From an uncultured Candidatus Saccharibacteria bacterium (lineage in GTDB: Bacteria > Patescibacteriota > Saccharimonadia > Saccharimonadales > Saccharimonadaceae), in assembly GCA_948623715.1 (NCBI GenBank), contig CAPHDI010000018.1, forward strand, positions 1-25,291: DNA of 25,291 nt, in the 5' to 3' direction. Below are positions 6,733-13,789 of the stretch, piece by piece; positions within the stretch are counted from its first letter, which is position 1; every line of letters begins with the position of its first letter. The position numbers were made by a program, and so were the translations under genes. A model generated the notes under the pieces. It worked only from the letters and a program-made list of their open reading frames with translations, did no database searches and was not told the origin of the DNA.

Positions 6733-6809
6733 GGCCTGGTAGCTCAATTGGATAGAGCAGCTCCGTCCTAAGGAGAAGGTTGTGGGTTCAACTCCCGCCC
6801 GGGTCACCA
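6733..6809 (+). tRNA. tRNA-Arg (anticodon CCT)
   Basis: Acceptor GGCCTGG / CCGGGTC with two G-U pairs, D stem GCTC / GAGC, anticodon stem GCTCC / GGAGA (one end mismatch) with loop GTCCTAA (anticodon CCT), T arm GTGGG-TTCAACT-CCCGC, discriminator A, and encoded CCA. 77 nt. No separate promoter is obvious, so it may be co-transcribed with ndk. Its 3' end is repeated at 6980-6995. Confidence 0.92.
6792..6807 (+). repeat. tRNA-end copy of a 16-bp direct repeat (att-like)
   Basis: CTCCCGCCCGGGTCAC is the 3' end of the tRNA (T stem to acceptor) and recurs exactly at 6980-6995, 188 bases on; 18 of 19 bases match if extended. Duplication of a tRNA 3' end is the usual footprint of a tyrosine-integrase element. 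Confidence 0.65.
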
Positions 6810-6848
6810 TACAAATAAAATTAGCCCGTAGGGCTACTTTTATTTGTA
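6810..6848 (+). terminator. Terminator of tRNA-Arg
   Basis: An 18-bp stem with one mismatch (6810-6827 with 6831-6848) and a GTA loop, starting at the base after the CCA. The A/T-rich outer arms make it work in either direction. Confidence 0.85.
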
Positions 6849-6860
6849 TCTTGTTTTCAT

Positions 6861-6987
6861 GGCGGGAAGTGAGCCCCGTTAGGGGTTCACACGTCGTAGG
6901 AGCCGAGCGAAAAGTAAGTTCTATTTACTTTTCCGAGGCGACGCCCGACACGAGTAATTTTGCTTCGCAAAATTACGACCTCCCGCC
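6861..6987 (+). other. Multi-hairpin segment, candidate structured RNA
   Basis: Several helices are nested inside an outer stem GGCGGGA (6861-6867) / TCCCGCC (6981-6987). They are GTGAGCCCC / GGGGTTCAC (6869-6877 with 6882-6890, one G-U), CGTCG / CGACG (6892-6896 with 6939-6943) enclosing GAAAAGTAA / TTACTTTTC (6909-6917 with 6925-6933), and GTAATTTTG / CAAAATTAC (6954-6962 with 6968-6976) with a CTTCG loop. The closing arm uses the second copy of the tRNA-end repeat. No reading frame explains the segment. It might be a small RNA or the folded end of an integrated element. Confidence 0.5.
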
Positions 6988-6995
6988 CGGGTCAC
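6980..6995 (+). repeat. Second copy of the 16-bp tRNA-end repeat
   Basis: Identical to 6792-6807. It is followed by another terminator-like hairpin, so both the tRNA end and a terminator appear twice, as expected if an element inserted into the tRNA 3' end and rebuilt it. Confidence 0.65.
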
Positions 6996-7001
6996 TATTC
7001 C

Positions 7002-7031
7002 AGAGTTAGCCCCAGAAAATGGCTCTTTTTT
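7002..7031 (+). terminator. Terminator after the second tRNA-end repeat
   Basis: AGCC (7008-7011) pairs with GGCT (7021-7024); beyond a two-base bulge AGAG can pair with CTTT, and a run of seven Ts overlaps the 3' arm. It could be the original tRNA terminator displaced by an insertion, or the terminator of the structured segment at 6861-6987. Confidence 0.6.
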
Positions 7032-7057
7032 GTTATTTATAACGGAGAAGAGCGAGT

Positions 7058-7140
7058 TTAAAACGTCCGCTCCAAAATCATATCCTTAATATCGAAGCGC
7101 AGACAACTTGGAAGCATCATTTTCGAAACGCTTACTTCGT
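7058..7140 (-). pseudogene. Out-of-frame tail, possibly serine-recombinase C-terminus
   Basis: Directly after the stop of the 80-aa remnant, a shifted minus-strand frame reads SVSKMMLPSCLRFDIKDMI and ends with ERTF and TAA at 7058. This resembles the end of large serine recombinases, where a Lys/Gln-rich helix is followed by a (V/L)xPxGLxYD-type motif. It joins well to the end of the preceding frame (LWKDIDFGTK) if one frameshift is assumed. The resemblance is from memory of the family and is only moderate. Confidence 0.35.
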
Positions 7141-7374
7141 CCCGAAGTCGATATCTTTCCATAATTTAGCTGACTTAGTTATAAAGTTGCATATATAATC
7201 AATCGTAGCTTCGTTTAGACCTTGGCTTCTTTTCAATTCATCAATCTGCCACCTAAGATCTAAAGGCTCCTTATTCATAGAAAACTTTTTTCTGTATTTA
7301 GGGGCAAAGACTAAATGATATTTGCAATTCCAAGAAGTATGAGATAATGTATATATCTCCGATGTTTTTCTCAT
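7132..7374 (-). pseudogene. Remnant of IS200/IS605-type transposase TnpA, possibly chimeric
   Basis: 80 aa, about half of a normal TnpA. Residues 1-31 match the IS200-like start (SHTSWNCKYHLVFAPKYRKK). The HUH motif (HxH in a PDHIH context), and the catalytic tyrosine region are absent, so it cannot be an active Y1 transposase. From residue about 33 the sequence (LDLRWQIDELKRSQGLNEAT...LWKDIDFGTK) does not look like TnpA; it resembles the C-terminal helical part of a serine recombinase and seems to continue in another frame down to 7058. The 5' region still carries the RNA stem typical of IS200 (7356-7450). It lies between tRNA-Arg and the restriction operon and marks past mobile-element activity. 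Confidence 0.65.
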
Positions 7375-7450
7375 GAGAATTTTCCATTCTCTAATAGTTA
7401 ATGTAAAATCCTGACAGATTATACATACTATTATAGATTAACATCGGAGA
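7356..7450 (-). promoter_or_regulatory. Inverted repeat enclosing the tnpA start codon
   Basis: TCTCCGATGTT (7356-7366) and AACATCGGAGA (7440-7450) are perfect 11-base complements that bracket the start codon at 7374. In IS200, a long 5' RNA stem hides the ribosome-binding site and keeps transposase translation very low; this arrangement matches that known mechanism. Confidence 0.6.
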
Positions 7451-7471
7451 CTTAAAAGTATAACTTAACGG

Positions 7472-7496
7472 AACCCCCGGACAATCCGGGGGTTTT
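7472..7496. terminator. GC-rich hairpin upstream of the tnpA remnant
   Basis: AACCCCCGGA pairs with TCCGGGGGTT (7472-7481 with 7485-7494) around CAA, followed by TT. In IS200-type elements a terminator hairpin upstream of tnpA blocks incoming transcription, and IS ends carry hairpins; either role fits. Confidence 0.6.
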
Positions 7497-7499
7497 CTA

Positions 7500-7717
7500 G
7501 GAACAAAAAGCTCGGAGATTATACTCCGCTATGATTATCCTACCTAGAAAATATTAGAGCAGAATGTTCCAGATGGTATACAGAAAGAGTTTAATCGGAA
7601 GTTTGGACCTACGATAAATTCATAATAAAAGACGTAAAGTTTATCCTGCGCCATCGCGAAAAGATAATGAGACAGAGATTCGTCTAGAGTGCAGCGTCAG
7701 CGAAACTATCAGAATAC
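7500..7717. other. Gene-free A+T-rich stretch after the restriction operon
   Basis: No convincing reading frame. A 5-bp hairpin (CGGAG-ATTATA-CTCCG, 7513-7528) is present. A short plus-strand open stretch near 7556-7620 looks vaguely protein-like but has no start. Probably decayed mobile-element DNA. No clear terminator for the operon was found. Confidence 0.5.
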
Positions 7718-8395
7718 TTAGTCATTATTATCACGATGCTTGTCTATAATTATTCGTCTTGCATCAATTGCAAGACGCTGAGCTACTCTTGCACTCCCTT
7801 TATGGCGTCTATATGTATTCCTTGAAACACTAAATTCATATAGATCTCCACCAAAGCAATAAAGAAAAACTCCATCAAAAGATACATTCCCAGCCGAGCT
7901 TTTTACAATTTCTTTTAGCATTTCTGGCAATTCTTGGTCCAAAAGTAAATTAGTGTCAAAAATAATAAGATAGTTTTCTTCAAATACTTCATAATCTTTA
8001 TTGAGTTTTTGCGTTTTTAATCTTACGACTTCAAATATTTTCTTAATATCCCTACTGATAACAGGGTGTATCAGAAAGAATTTTTCGACTCTTCCGCCGA
8101 GTTTTTCTATTTGTCGTAAAGCTTTTGTTCTTTGGGGGCTATTACCGCAGGAATATTGTCTACTATAAAGACTATCAATTTCTCTAGATTTCTCGTTTTC
8201 CACGCTAGTTACTTCTATGCCAATACCTGCTTTAGTATTTCTTAGGTCCGGTTTTTCTTCATCAACTGAAAGATTGAAGAATTTATTTGGATAATGCTTT
8301 TCTAGTATTAATTTTGCGAAAGTCTCCCAATACTCTTTATTTAATCTCGTCGGCAAAGGTCTATCGGGGTTAACGGCTATACGACTTTTCTTCAT
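7718..8395 (-). CDS. Putative PD-(D/E)xK-like nuclease of the restriction operon
   Basis: 225 aa, family not recognised with certainty. The segment EKPDLRNTKAGIGIEVTSV (about residues 47-65) has the layout of a PD-(D/E)xK active site: PD at 49-50, then after a short turn a beta-strand with Glu61, with Thr63 in the place of the usual Lys. A preceding helix with Glu (EYWETFAKLILEKHYP, 21-36) fits the first motif. The rest is mixed alpha/beta (LIIFDTNLLL, VFLYCFGGDLYEFSV). It starts 7 bases after the HNH gene stop, without a clear ribosome-binding site, so it is likely translationally coupled. It may be a second restriction subunit, a modification-dependent nuclease, or an accessory protein. Base composition is A+T-rich like its operon partners. 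Confidence 0.6.
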   Translation of the reverse strand: MKKSRIAVNPDRPLPTRLNKEYWETFAKLILEKHYPNKFFNLSVDEEKPDLRNTKAGIGIEVTSVENEKSREIDSLYSRQYSCGNSPQRTKALRQIEKLGGRVEKFFLIHPVISRDIKKIFEVVRLKTQKLNKDYEVFEENYLIIFDTNLLLDQELPEMLKEIVKSSAGNVSFDGVFLYCFGGDLYEFSVSRNTYRRHKGSARVAQRLAIDARRIIIDKHRDNND

Positions 8396-8402
8396 CGATT
8401 AA

Positions 8403-9593
8403 CTATGCATAATGAGCATTGATAATATTCATAATCGATACATAGTCGTCCAACCCTATGTCTTCAATGTTGTCGTTATCAAAGCCGACTACTAGAATAT
8501 GTTTCAAGTTATCAAAACTATAAATCTTTTCCCTACAATCACCGGTTAAATTTTCTTTAATCCTATCAGTTTTCGCCAACAGCAGTAGTTGCTGATAAGC
8601 CTTATTGATTTTTTGCGTCTGGCCATCCGGATGAGCGTAATTAAAATGCTGAGTAGGAGTCAAAGCAATGATATTTTCTAAATAGTAGCAGATTTCTGGA
8701 AATTCTGACTCTGGAAAAATATGGTGCATCTGTGTTGCTTTATCATTCGCATAGATATCACCCTGATACTCAGACTCCGAATTCCTATAATTATCATTAA
8801 AAACTCGTAAGAAGCGCTTGGCCTTAGCGGATTGGTAATGATAGTAAGCAATGTTTACCTCGACTGGATGAATCTCTAGATACTGTTTTCTTGTAATACC
8901 TTTTGGTTTATTTGCATAAATATCCCTGAAATTATTACGATTATACATTAACATATCGTATGTAATGATATGCTCAGAAATGCGCCCCTTCTCTGTCCCC
9001 AAAGCGTTTCTTTCGTAAGCTAGCGGGTTGATAACTTTTATAAAAATACGTCTACATTCGGTTTGACCATTGATTGGAGTATTGTTGATTATGAAGTCCG
9101 AAAAAATCTGTTTAATCTCATCATACGCATCCTTATCCTGGGATACGAAAAATCTCTCAAAATCCGGTAATAAACCACTATCGTTTAGAACTTTTTCAAT
9201 ATATCTACAGAGAAAAACAAGCGCATTTCTTTCCCTAATTGCTATATATTCTAGAATATCCCAACGACCAATTTTGTAGAAATTTCTGGTTCCTTGTTTT
9301 TCTTTTAATAAAACTCCAGCATTAGCAAGCATCTCCATTGGTTGTTGAAAGAACTTATCATATTCATTTCTTGCCGCTTCATCGTCCACGCCGGGCTTCT
9401 TAAATATCGAGAGGATATTTTTGCGCGTGTAATCAGAATGCCATATATCCATTGAAGTAAATAGCTCATTTTCTTTTTCACTGTTAAACGCGCAGATGCA
9501 GTCAGCGATTATCGATACTACATCTGGGGTACATTTTTGGTCTATCCATCGCCCGTTATGGCTTACACGGATATCGTTCAACAATATCTTCAT
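8403..9593 (-). CDS. HNH restriction endonuclease
   Basis: 396 aa. An HNH/beta-beta-alpha-metal motif lies at residues about 288-321: QMHHIFPESEFP with His290/His291, then LENIIALTPTQHFNYAHP with Asn307, His316 and His321. The N-terminal 280 residues are probably the DNA-recognition part (helical, with FTSMDIWHSDYTRKNIL and RNFYKIGRWDILEY). The gene begins on the base after the TAG stop of the methyltransferase, so the two are translationally coupled. Cleavage of DNA lacking the partner methylation is the expected role. The family is consistent with HNH-type Type II restriction enzymes that sit next to C5-cytosine methyltransferases; the recognition sequence cannot be read from the protein. 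Confidence 0.8.
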   Translation of the reverse strand: MKILLNDIRVSHNGRWIDQKCTPDVVSIIADCICAFNSEKENELFTSMDIWHSDYTRKNILSIFKKPGVDDEAARNEYDKFFQQPMEMLANAGVLLKEKQGTRNFYKIGRWDILEYIAIRERNALVFLCRYIEKVLNDSGLLPDFERFFVSQDKDAYDEIKQIFSDFIINNTPINGQTECRRIFIKVINPLAYERNALGTEKGRISEHIITYDMLMYNRNNFRDIYANKPKGITRKQYLEIHPVEVNIAYYHYQSAKAKRFLRVFNDNYRNSESEYQGDIYANDKATQMHHIFPESEFPEICYYLENIIALTPTQHFNYAHPDGQTQKINKAYQQLLLLAKTDRIKENLTGDCREKIYSFDNLKHILVVGFDNDNIEDIGLDDYVSIMNIINAHYA

Positions 9594-12122
9594 CTAACAT
9601 TTTTTATCCTCCTTTAATAATCCAAAGAAATAGACTGAACATGAGTCAATATTTAAGGATCTCGTCTGATAGTTTCTGGCAATTTTATAGAATTTCCTAT
9701 ATTCGTCTGTGGTGAAGTAATCAAGTTGCCTCTGCGTCGGCCTTATGCCGTTCTTAGGTGTCAACACAGCTATAGAGCCATTCGTAATCATATTAACCGG
9801 CTTCTTAATTAGGCGTGGTTTATAGGTCATGTTCGGCGCAATATATACGTCATCGCTATTGATATAGAGAGTTGTCGCAAAGAGACCCAGGTCATCTTCT
9901 GAAATGTAAAAATCGTAACCAGATATGTCAATAACTCCGCTTCCGTCTTCAGCAATATTACGAGAGCGCAGAACCCTAATATCTGACTTGTTTTTCGTAT
10001 TGTATTTATTTGTTATTTGCCTATCTCGAAATACATCGAATACGCCAAAATCCATTTTTTCATATACTTCATCAAAGTCATCATTGCGGTAGATAACCCA
10101 ATACGGCATTTTATCATCAAATATATAATTTTGTTTTTGAATTTTGTTAAATCCGGTTGTAATAGAAATTACTCTTGTTTTTGACGACTTCGCGTTGAAA
10201 TTTATCATAATCGCTATAGTTTCAATAAGTACACCCGGAAAGCCTTTTTCGCCAAAATCGATAATACAGTCAATATTAAGTTTGGACAAATACGAACGAG
10301 AGCTAGCAAACTCTGGTGTATTTAGCAAGAACTTCGGAAAGACAAACGCAATATAATTACCTAAATCAACAACTTTATCCAGAAAGAATGAACATATATT
10401 AGTCGTATAGATATTCTTTGCATTTTTTCGGTATTTTCCTAGTTTCCTATCGCTAGCTGGTACTTTGAAAAATGGTGGATTGCCTATGATATAATCATAT
10501 TTTTTATTACCAAAATCGTGCAACAAGAAATCGTCGTTTATAAAAGAAATTTCGAAATCGGTGTTAACTTCTTTCTTAATCCTTTTCATAATAAGTTTAA
10601 GAATGCTTAAACTTTTCTTATCTACGTCGACAACATCTAAAATAATTTTCTTATCTTCAAAACGACGCAAAATCGGCAGTATAAAGTTTCCGACACCCAC
10701 GGATGGTTCGAGAATTTTTATCGTATCGGACGAAACTGATGGAACTTGTTTTAAAATATCAGTCACTAATGTCTTATTCGTAAAAAAAGCCGCGTTATCT
10801 GTCCTCTTCGTGTTTGCCAACTCAGCAATTCGGCCAATAGTAGAAATAGATAAGTTAAGCGGGTTGTCCTTTACGAAATTAAACAATTTCGTTTCATTGG
10901 CTAAATCTTCTTCTAAAACTATTCTTTTTATCTCTTTGTTAGATATCATAGGAAAAGATAAAACTTTATTAATGTTATCTGCGATTTTTCGAAAGATGAT
11001 CGTTGGCACTGCTTCGCCAAGAGATTGTCTAATCTTTACTTCGTTTTTCTTAAGAAATGCGTGTTTTTCGTCTATTGACAAATCATTAAGTTCATTCAGG
11101 CCTTTTTCATCCCATTTGAATGAGTCCGGAATCGTCATCATCATCATTAATTCCCGAATGCTGAAAACCCTGTCATCACTAGGATGAATAGTATTTTGAC
11201 TTGCAAGCTGATCGTTTCTCGTATGAACACACGGACCAACTTTATCCCAAAACTGGCGCTTATATTTATCGCCCGTTTTTTGTTGATTAACTATAATTTT
11301 TCCATTGACTACTTTATGCGGTTTTTTCTCGTCATCTTCATTATCAAAGGCTGATTCGCCCTCTTTCAAATCCTTAATCCAAGAACGCATATATTCAGGG
11401 TATGACCTAAATTGATGATAGATGTCATTTTCATCTATCTCGCCAATAGTAGAAAGGGGTTTTAATGATCCGATAGTTTCCCGCAGTGTTATCTCTTTTT
11501 CTGGTAGCGGGAAGAGCTCATATGGCGATATATCATCCGACATATCTTTTGAGACTCCTATCACCAAAGTTCTTTTTCTACTAGAACATGCACCATAATC
11601 TTTGAAATTGATAATTTTATATGCAAAAGAATAGTCTGGGCCAAGACTAGAATCAATTGCTTCAGATATTGGTTTATTGACCCCATCTATATCTGTGCAT
11701 ATAGAGGTCATAAAGGCTGGTACATTTTCAAAAATGAAGAATTTTGGCTTAAGCTTCTGAACTATCTTTATTGATTCTATAACTAACGAATTACGCAATA
11801 TTTCATGGTCATTTTTCTTTAAATTTGCCACAGACATACCCTGGCAAGGGGGAGTGGCTATTATTACTGTAATCCTATCGACACCTTCTTTCCCCTTCCA
11901 TAAATCGACCTCATCATATAGCGCATTTTGTATTTCGTGAGATGTTATGTCGCCGCATATATATCCGCTATTGTATTTGCATTTGTGATTATATTTTTGT
12001 ATATCAAGTCTACGAGCAATAAGCTCATTTGTAGCAACGCATTCAAAACCGGCTTCTTTGAAACCATAACACCCAACACCCGCACTACTGAACAGACTGA
12101 CGTAGGTTTCTACGTGCTCCAT
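9594..12122 (-). CDS. Fused C5-cytosine and N6-adenine DNA methyltransferase
   Basis: 842 aa with two complete catalytic domains. Residues 1-388 are a C5-cytosine methyltransferase: motif I VSLFSSAGVGCYGFKEAGFE, motif IV PPCQG with Cys93, motif VI ENV at 132-134, motif VIII SSRKRTLVIG near 180-189, motif IX SIRELMMMMTIPDSF, and motif X SLGEAVP near 367-373. Residues about 440-842 are an N6-adenine methyltransferase of the Eco57I-like style: AAFFTNK (motif X), LEPSVGVGNF (motif I, 471-480), YDYIIGNPPFF (motif IV, NPPF 548-551), then a C-terminal recognition-like region. GGAGG lies just before the ATG. It heads the operon with the HNH enzyme. Dual modification by one chain is unusual; one half may protect against the HNH enzyme and the other against the third gene product or the opposite strand of an asymmetric site. 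Confidence 0.9.
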   Translation of the reverse strand: MEHVETYVSLFSSAGVGCYGFKEAGFECVATNELIARRLDIQKYNHKCKYNSGYICGDITSHEIQNALYDEVDLWKGKEGVDRITVIIATPPCQGMSVANLKKNDHEILRNSLVIESIKIVQKLKPKFFIFENVPAFMTSICTDIDGVNKPISEAIDSSLGPDYSFAYKIINFKDYGACSSRKRTLVIGVSKDMSDDISPYELFPLPEKEITLRETIGSLKPLSTIGEIDENDIYHQFRSYPEYMRSWIKDLKEGESAFDNEDDEKKPHKVVNGKIIVNQQKTGDKYKRQFWDKVGPCVHTRNDQLASQNTIHPSDDRVFSIRELMMMMTIPDSFKWDEKGLNELNDLSIDEKHAFLKKNEVKIRQSLGEAVPTIIFRKIADNINKVLSFPMISNKEIKRIVLEEDLANETKLFNFVKDNPLNLSISTIGRIAELANTKRTDNAAFFTNKTLVTDILKQVPSVSSDTIKILEPSVGVGNFILPILRRFEDKKIILDVVDVDKKSLSILKLIMKRIKKEVNTDFEISFINDDFLLHDFGNKKYDYIIGNPPFFKVPASDRKLGKYRKNAKNIYTTNICSFFLDKVVDLGNYIAFVFPKFLLNTPEFASSRSYLSKLNIDCIIDFGEKGFPGVLIETIAIMINFNAKSSKTRVISITTGFNKIQKQNYIFDDKMPYWVIYRNDDFDEVYEKMDFGVFDVFRDRQITNKYNTKNKSDIRVLRSRNIAEDGSGVIDISGYDFYISEDDLGLFATTLYINSDDVYIAPNMTYKPRLIKKPVNMITNGSIAVLTPKNGIRPTQRQLDYFTTDEYRKFYKIARNYQTRSLNIDSCSVYFFGLLKEDKKC

Positions 12123-12155
12123 CTAACCTCCGCAATTGCTTAAATCTCTTACTCT

Positions 12156-12180
12156 AATTATATCATAAAATGATATAATT
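12156..12180. promoter_or_regulatory. 25-bp palindrome over the restriction operon promoter
   Basis: AATTATATCAT / ATGATATAATT, 11-base arms around AAA. Each arm contains a TATAAT (minus strand 12162-12157, plus strand 12174-12179). The minus-strand copy is a good -10 for the operon, with a start near 12150 and a leader of about 28 bases. A palindrome over the -10 is a typical operator layout, but no separate controller gene is visible; the methyltransferase itself might bind it. No good -35 is seen. Confidence 0.55.
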
Positions 12181-12590
12181 CATCGTCATACTCCAATTTT
12201 TCACGTATATTTTTCACAATATTCTACCGAGCATAGTCAAGAAAAATCTCTTCTCAGTTTTTACACCAAAACCTTTTCAAAATCCGTTTGCGTCCAAGTA
12301 GATGCTATCTATTTACTTTCGTGCCAACTGTTGCGTGATTCAAACAACAAAAACCAGTTCTAGCGTCGATTGTTATACCACCTAAACCAACAGAAACTCT
12401 GGTCTGCCGATTCGACAATGGGCATCCTCTTTACTACGAGCCGCTTACGAACAAAATATGGCCCTACCGTGGACATAATTTGTAAGACATAAACCGTAAT
12501 AATACCTTTAGCTCGGTAAAAGTCCGACACGAGGTCGTTCCGATTCATTTAAGTAGAGCAAACACGGCCTCTAAGCTGTGATTTTTATAG
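12181..12590. other. Gene-free stretch between restriction operon and recombinase
   Basis: About 400 bases with no supported gene. A 62-codon minus-strand frame (12360-12548) has no ribosome-binding site and no family resemblance. The plus-strand TATAAT at 12174 could start a small RNA into this region, but no terminator or fold supports that. Confidence 0.5.
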
Positions 12591-12596
12591 TATAAT
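12591..12596 (+). promoter_or_regulatory. -10 box six bases before the recombinase ATG
   Basis: TATAAT followed by six bases and then ATG at 12603. With the usual spacing to the start site the transcript begins at or next to the A of ATG. No ribosome-binding sequence is present. Confidence 0.7.
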
Positions 12597-12602
12597 ATAC
12601 TT

Positions 12603-13649
12603 ATGTATATCACCGAACTGATTGGCGACTTTATCGAACATCTCGAAATCGAAAAAGGCCGCTCCAAGAAAACTGCCGAAAACTACGAGCGCTATCTACT
12701 TCGCTTCCGCGATATTTCTCTCGACATTTTTGAAGAAAACCCCAACCTTCGCGTCTATCGTGGTAAAAAAACATCTGATACAAGTACTGCCCCCTCTGAC
12801 ATTCCGACCATCACAACTACCGAAAACGACACCGATGATTTCGACACTTCCGATTTCAAACCCGAAGATATCACCCCAGAGCTCATCCGCAAATATCGCC
12901 TCCAGCTCAACCGCGAAGTTGATCGCTACGGCGAAAACCTCGAAGCCATCACCCAGGCCTATCATCTCATCGCCCTCCGCGGTTTTCTCAAATATCTCGC
13001 CAAACGCGAGATCAAATCTCTTGACCCCAGTCTCGTTGAGCTTCCTCATGTCACCCGCAAGCAAGTTACTTTCCTCCATTACGACGAAGTTGAAGATTTA
13101 TTAAACGCTATCGATACCGACACCGAAACCGGCCTTCGCGACCGCGCTATTATCGAACTTCTTTTCTCCGGCGGCCTCCGCGTTTCCGAACTTGCGAAGC
13201 TTAATCGTGACTCCATCAATCTCGACCGTCGCGAATTTATTGTCCGCGGTAAAGGTAGCAAAGATCGCCCGATTTTCATCTCCGAAGCTGCCGCCGACTG
13301 GGTCCAGAATTATCTAAACGCCCGCACCGATTCCCTCGCCCCGCTCTTCCTCAACAACAGTAAAAACCAGCAAGCCGTCGACACATCCGGCAACTTCCGC
13401 CGTCTCACTCCCCGCTCTATCGAGCGCATCGTCCAAAAATATGCCAAACTTGCCGGCATCACGAAACACGTTTCCCCACACACTTTACGCCACAGCTTTG
13501 CTACCGACCTCCTCATGAACGGCGCTGACATCCGCTCCGTCCAGACCATGCTCGGTCATTCCGATATCAGCACTACTCAGATCTACACTCACGTCACCGA
13601 CCCCCATTTGCGTGAAGTGCATGAGAAATTCCACTCCGAAACCGAATAG
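12603..13649 (+). CDS. xerC/xerD-like: Xer-type tyrosine recombinase
   Basis: 348 aa. All tyrosine-recombinase residues are visible: Arg193 (SGGLRVSEL), Lys218 (RGKGSKDRP), His293 and Arg296 (SPHTLRHSFATDLL), His319 (MLGHSDISTTQIYTH) and nucleophile Tyr328. The N-terminal core-binding domain starts LIGDFIEHLEIEKGRSKKTAENY. XerC/XerD are about 300 residues; the excess here is a Thr/Asp-rich low-complexity insert at about 52-88 in the N-terminal domain. The expected job is chromosome dimer resolution at dif; small bacteria may use a single Xer. It lies beside the restriction island, so a role in an integrated element is possible, but its codon use matches the chromosome-like genes rather than the A+T-rich island. 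Its mRNA is probably leaderless. Confidence 0.85.
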   Translation: MYITELIGDFIEHLEIEKGRSKKTAENYERYLLRFRDISLDIFEENPNLRVYRGKKTSDTSTAPSDIPTITTTENDTDDFDTSDFKPEDITPELIRKYRLQLNREVDRYGENLEAITQAYHLIALRGFLKYLAKREIKSLDPSLVELPHVTRKQVTFLHYDEVEDLLNAIDTDTETGLRDRAIIELLFSGGLRVSELAKLNRDSINLDRREFIVRGKGSKDRPIFISEAAADWVQNYLNARTDSLAPLFLNNSKNQQAVDTSGNFRRLTPRSIERIVQKYAKLAGITKHVSPHTLRHSFATDLLMNGADIRSVQTMLGHSDISTTQIYTHVTDPHLREVHEKFHSETE

Positions 13650-13695
13650 ACTCTACTGACCCTACGAAGCCTTTGCGAAGAATAGCCTAGTACAA

Positions 13696-13746
13696 GGAAA
13701 AAGCGAAGCGCGCAAGCGAATCGTATTATACATACGAAGAGCGCGC
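13696..13746 (-). terminator. Candidate terminator after pilD
   Basis: On the minus strand GCGCGC (13746-13741) pairs with GCGCGC (13713-13708), enclosing an inner CGTAT / ATACG hairpin, and TTCGCTTTTTCC follows. The inner internal loop weakens it. No other terminator for pilD or for the convergent recombinase gene is seen in 13650-13789. Confidence 0.5.
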
Positions 13747-13789
13747 ACTGGAGCTTTTGACGCCGTAATAGACTGTTATTCACGAAGGC

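Noticed and set aside
6869..6890. Integron attC-like GTTAGGG core inside a hairpin
   Set aside because: The core does not fit the attC consensus at its last position, and no integron integrase or cassette layout is present.
6782..7009. 75-codon plus-strand frame
   Set aside because: It begins inside tRNA-Arg and crosses its terminator and the hairpin segment.
12339..12479. Plus-strand open stretch of 46 codons with a protein-like feel
   Set aside because: No start codon or ribosome-binding site, and short enough to occur by chance.
12360..12548. 62-codon minus-strand frame in the gap before the recombinase
   Set aside because: No ribosome-binding site, no recognisable family and no conserved-looking pattern.
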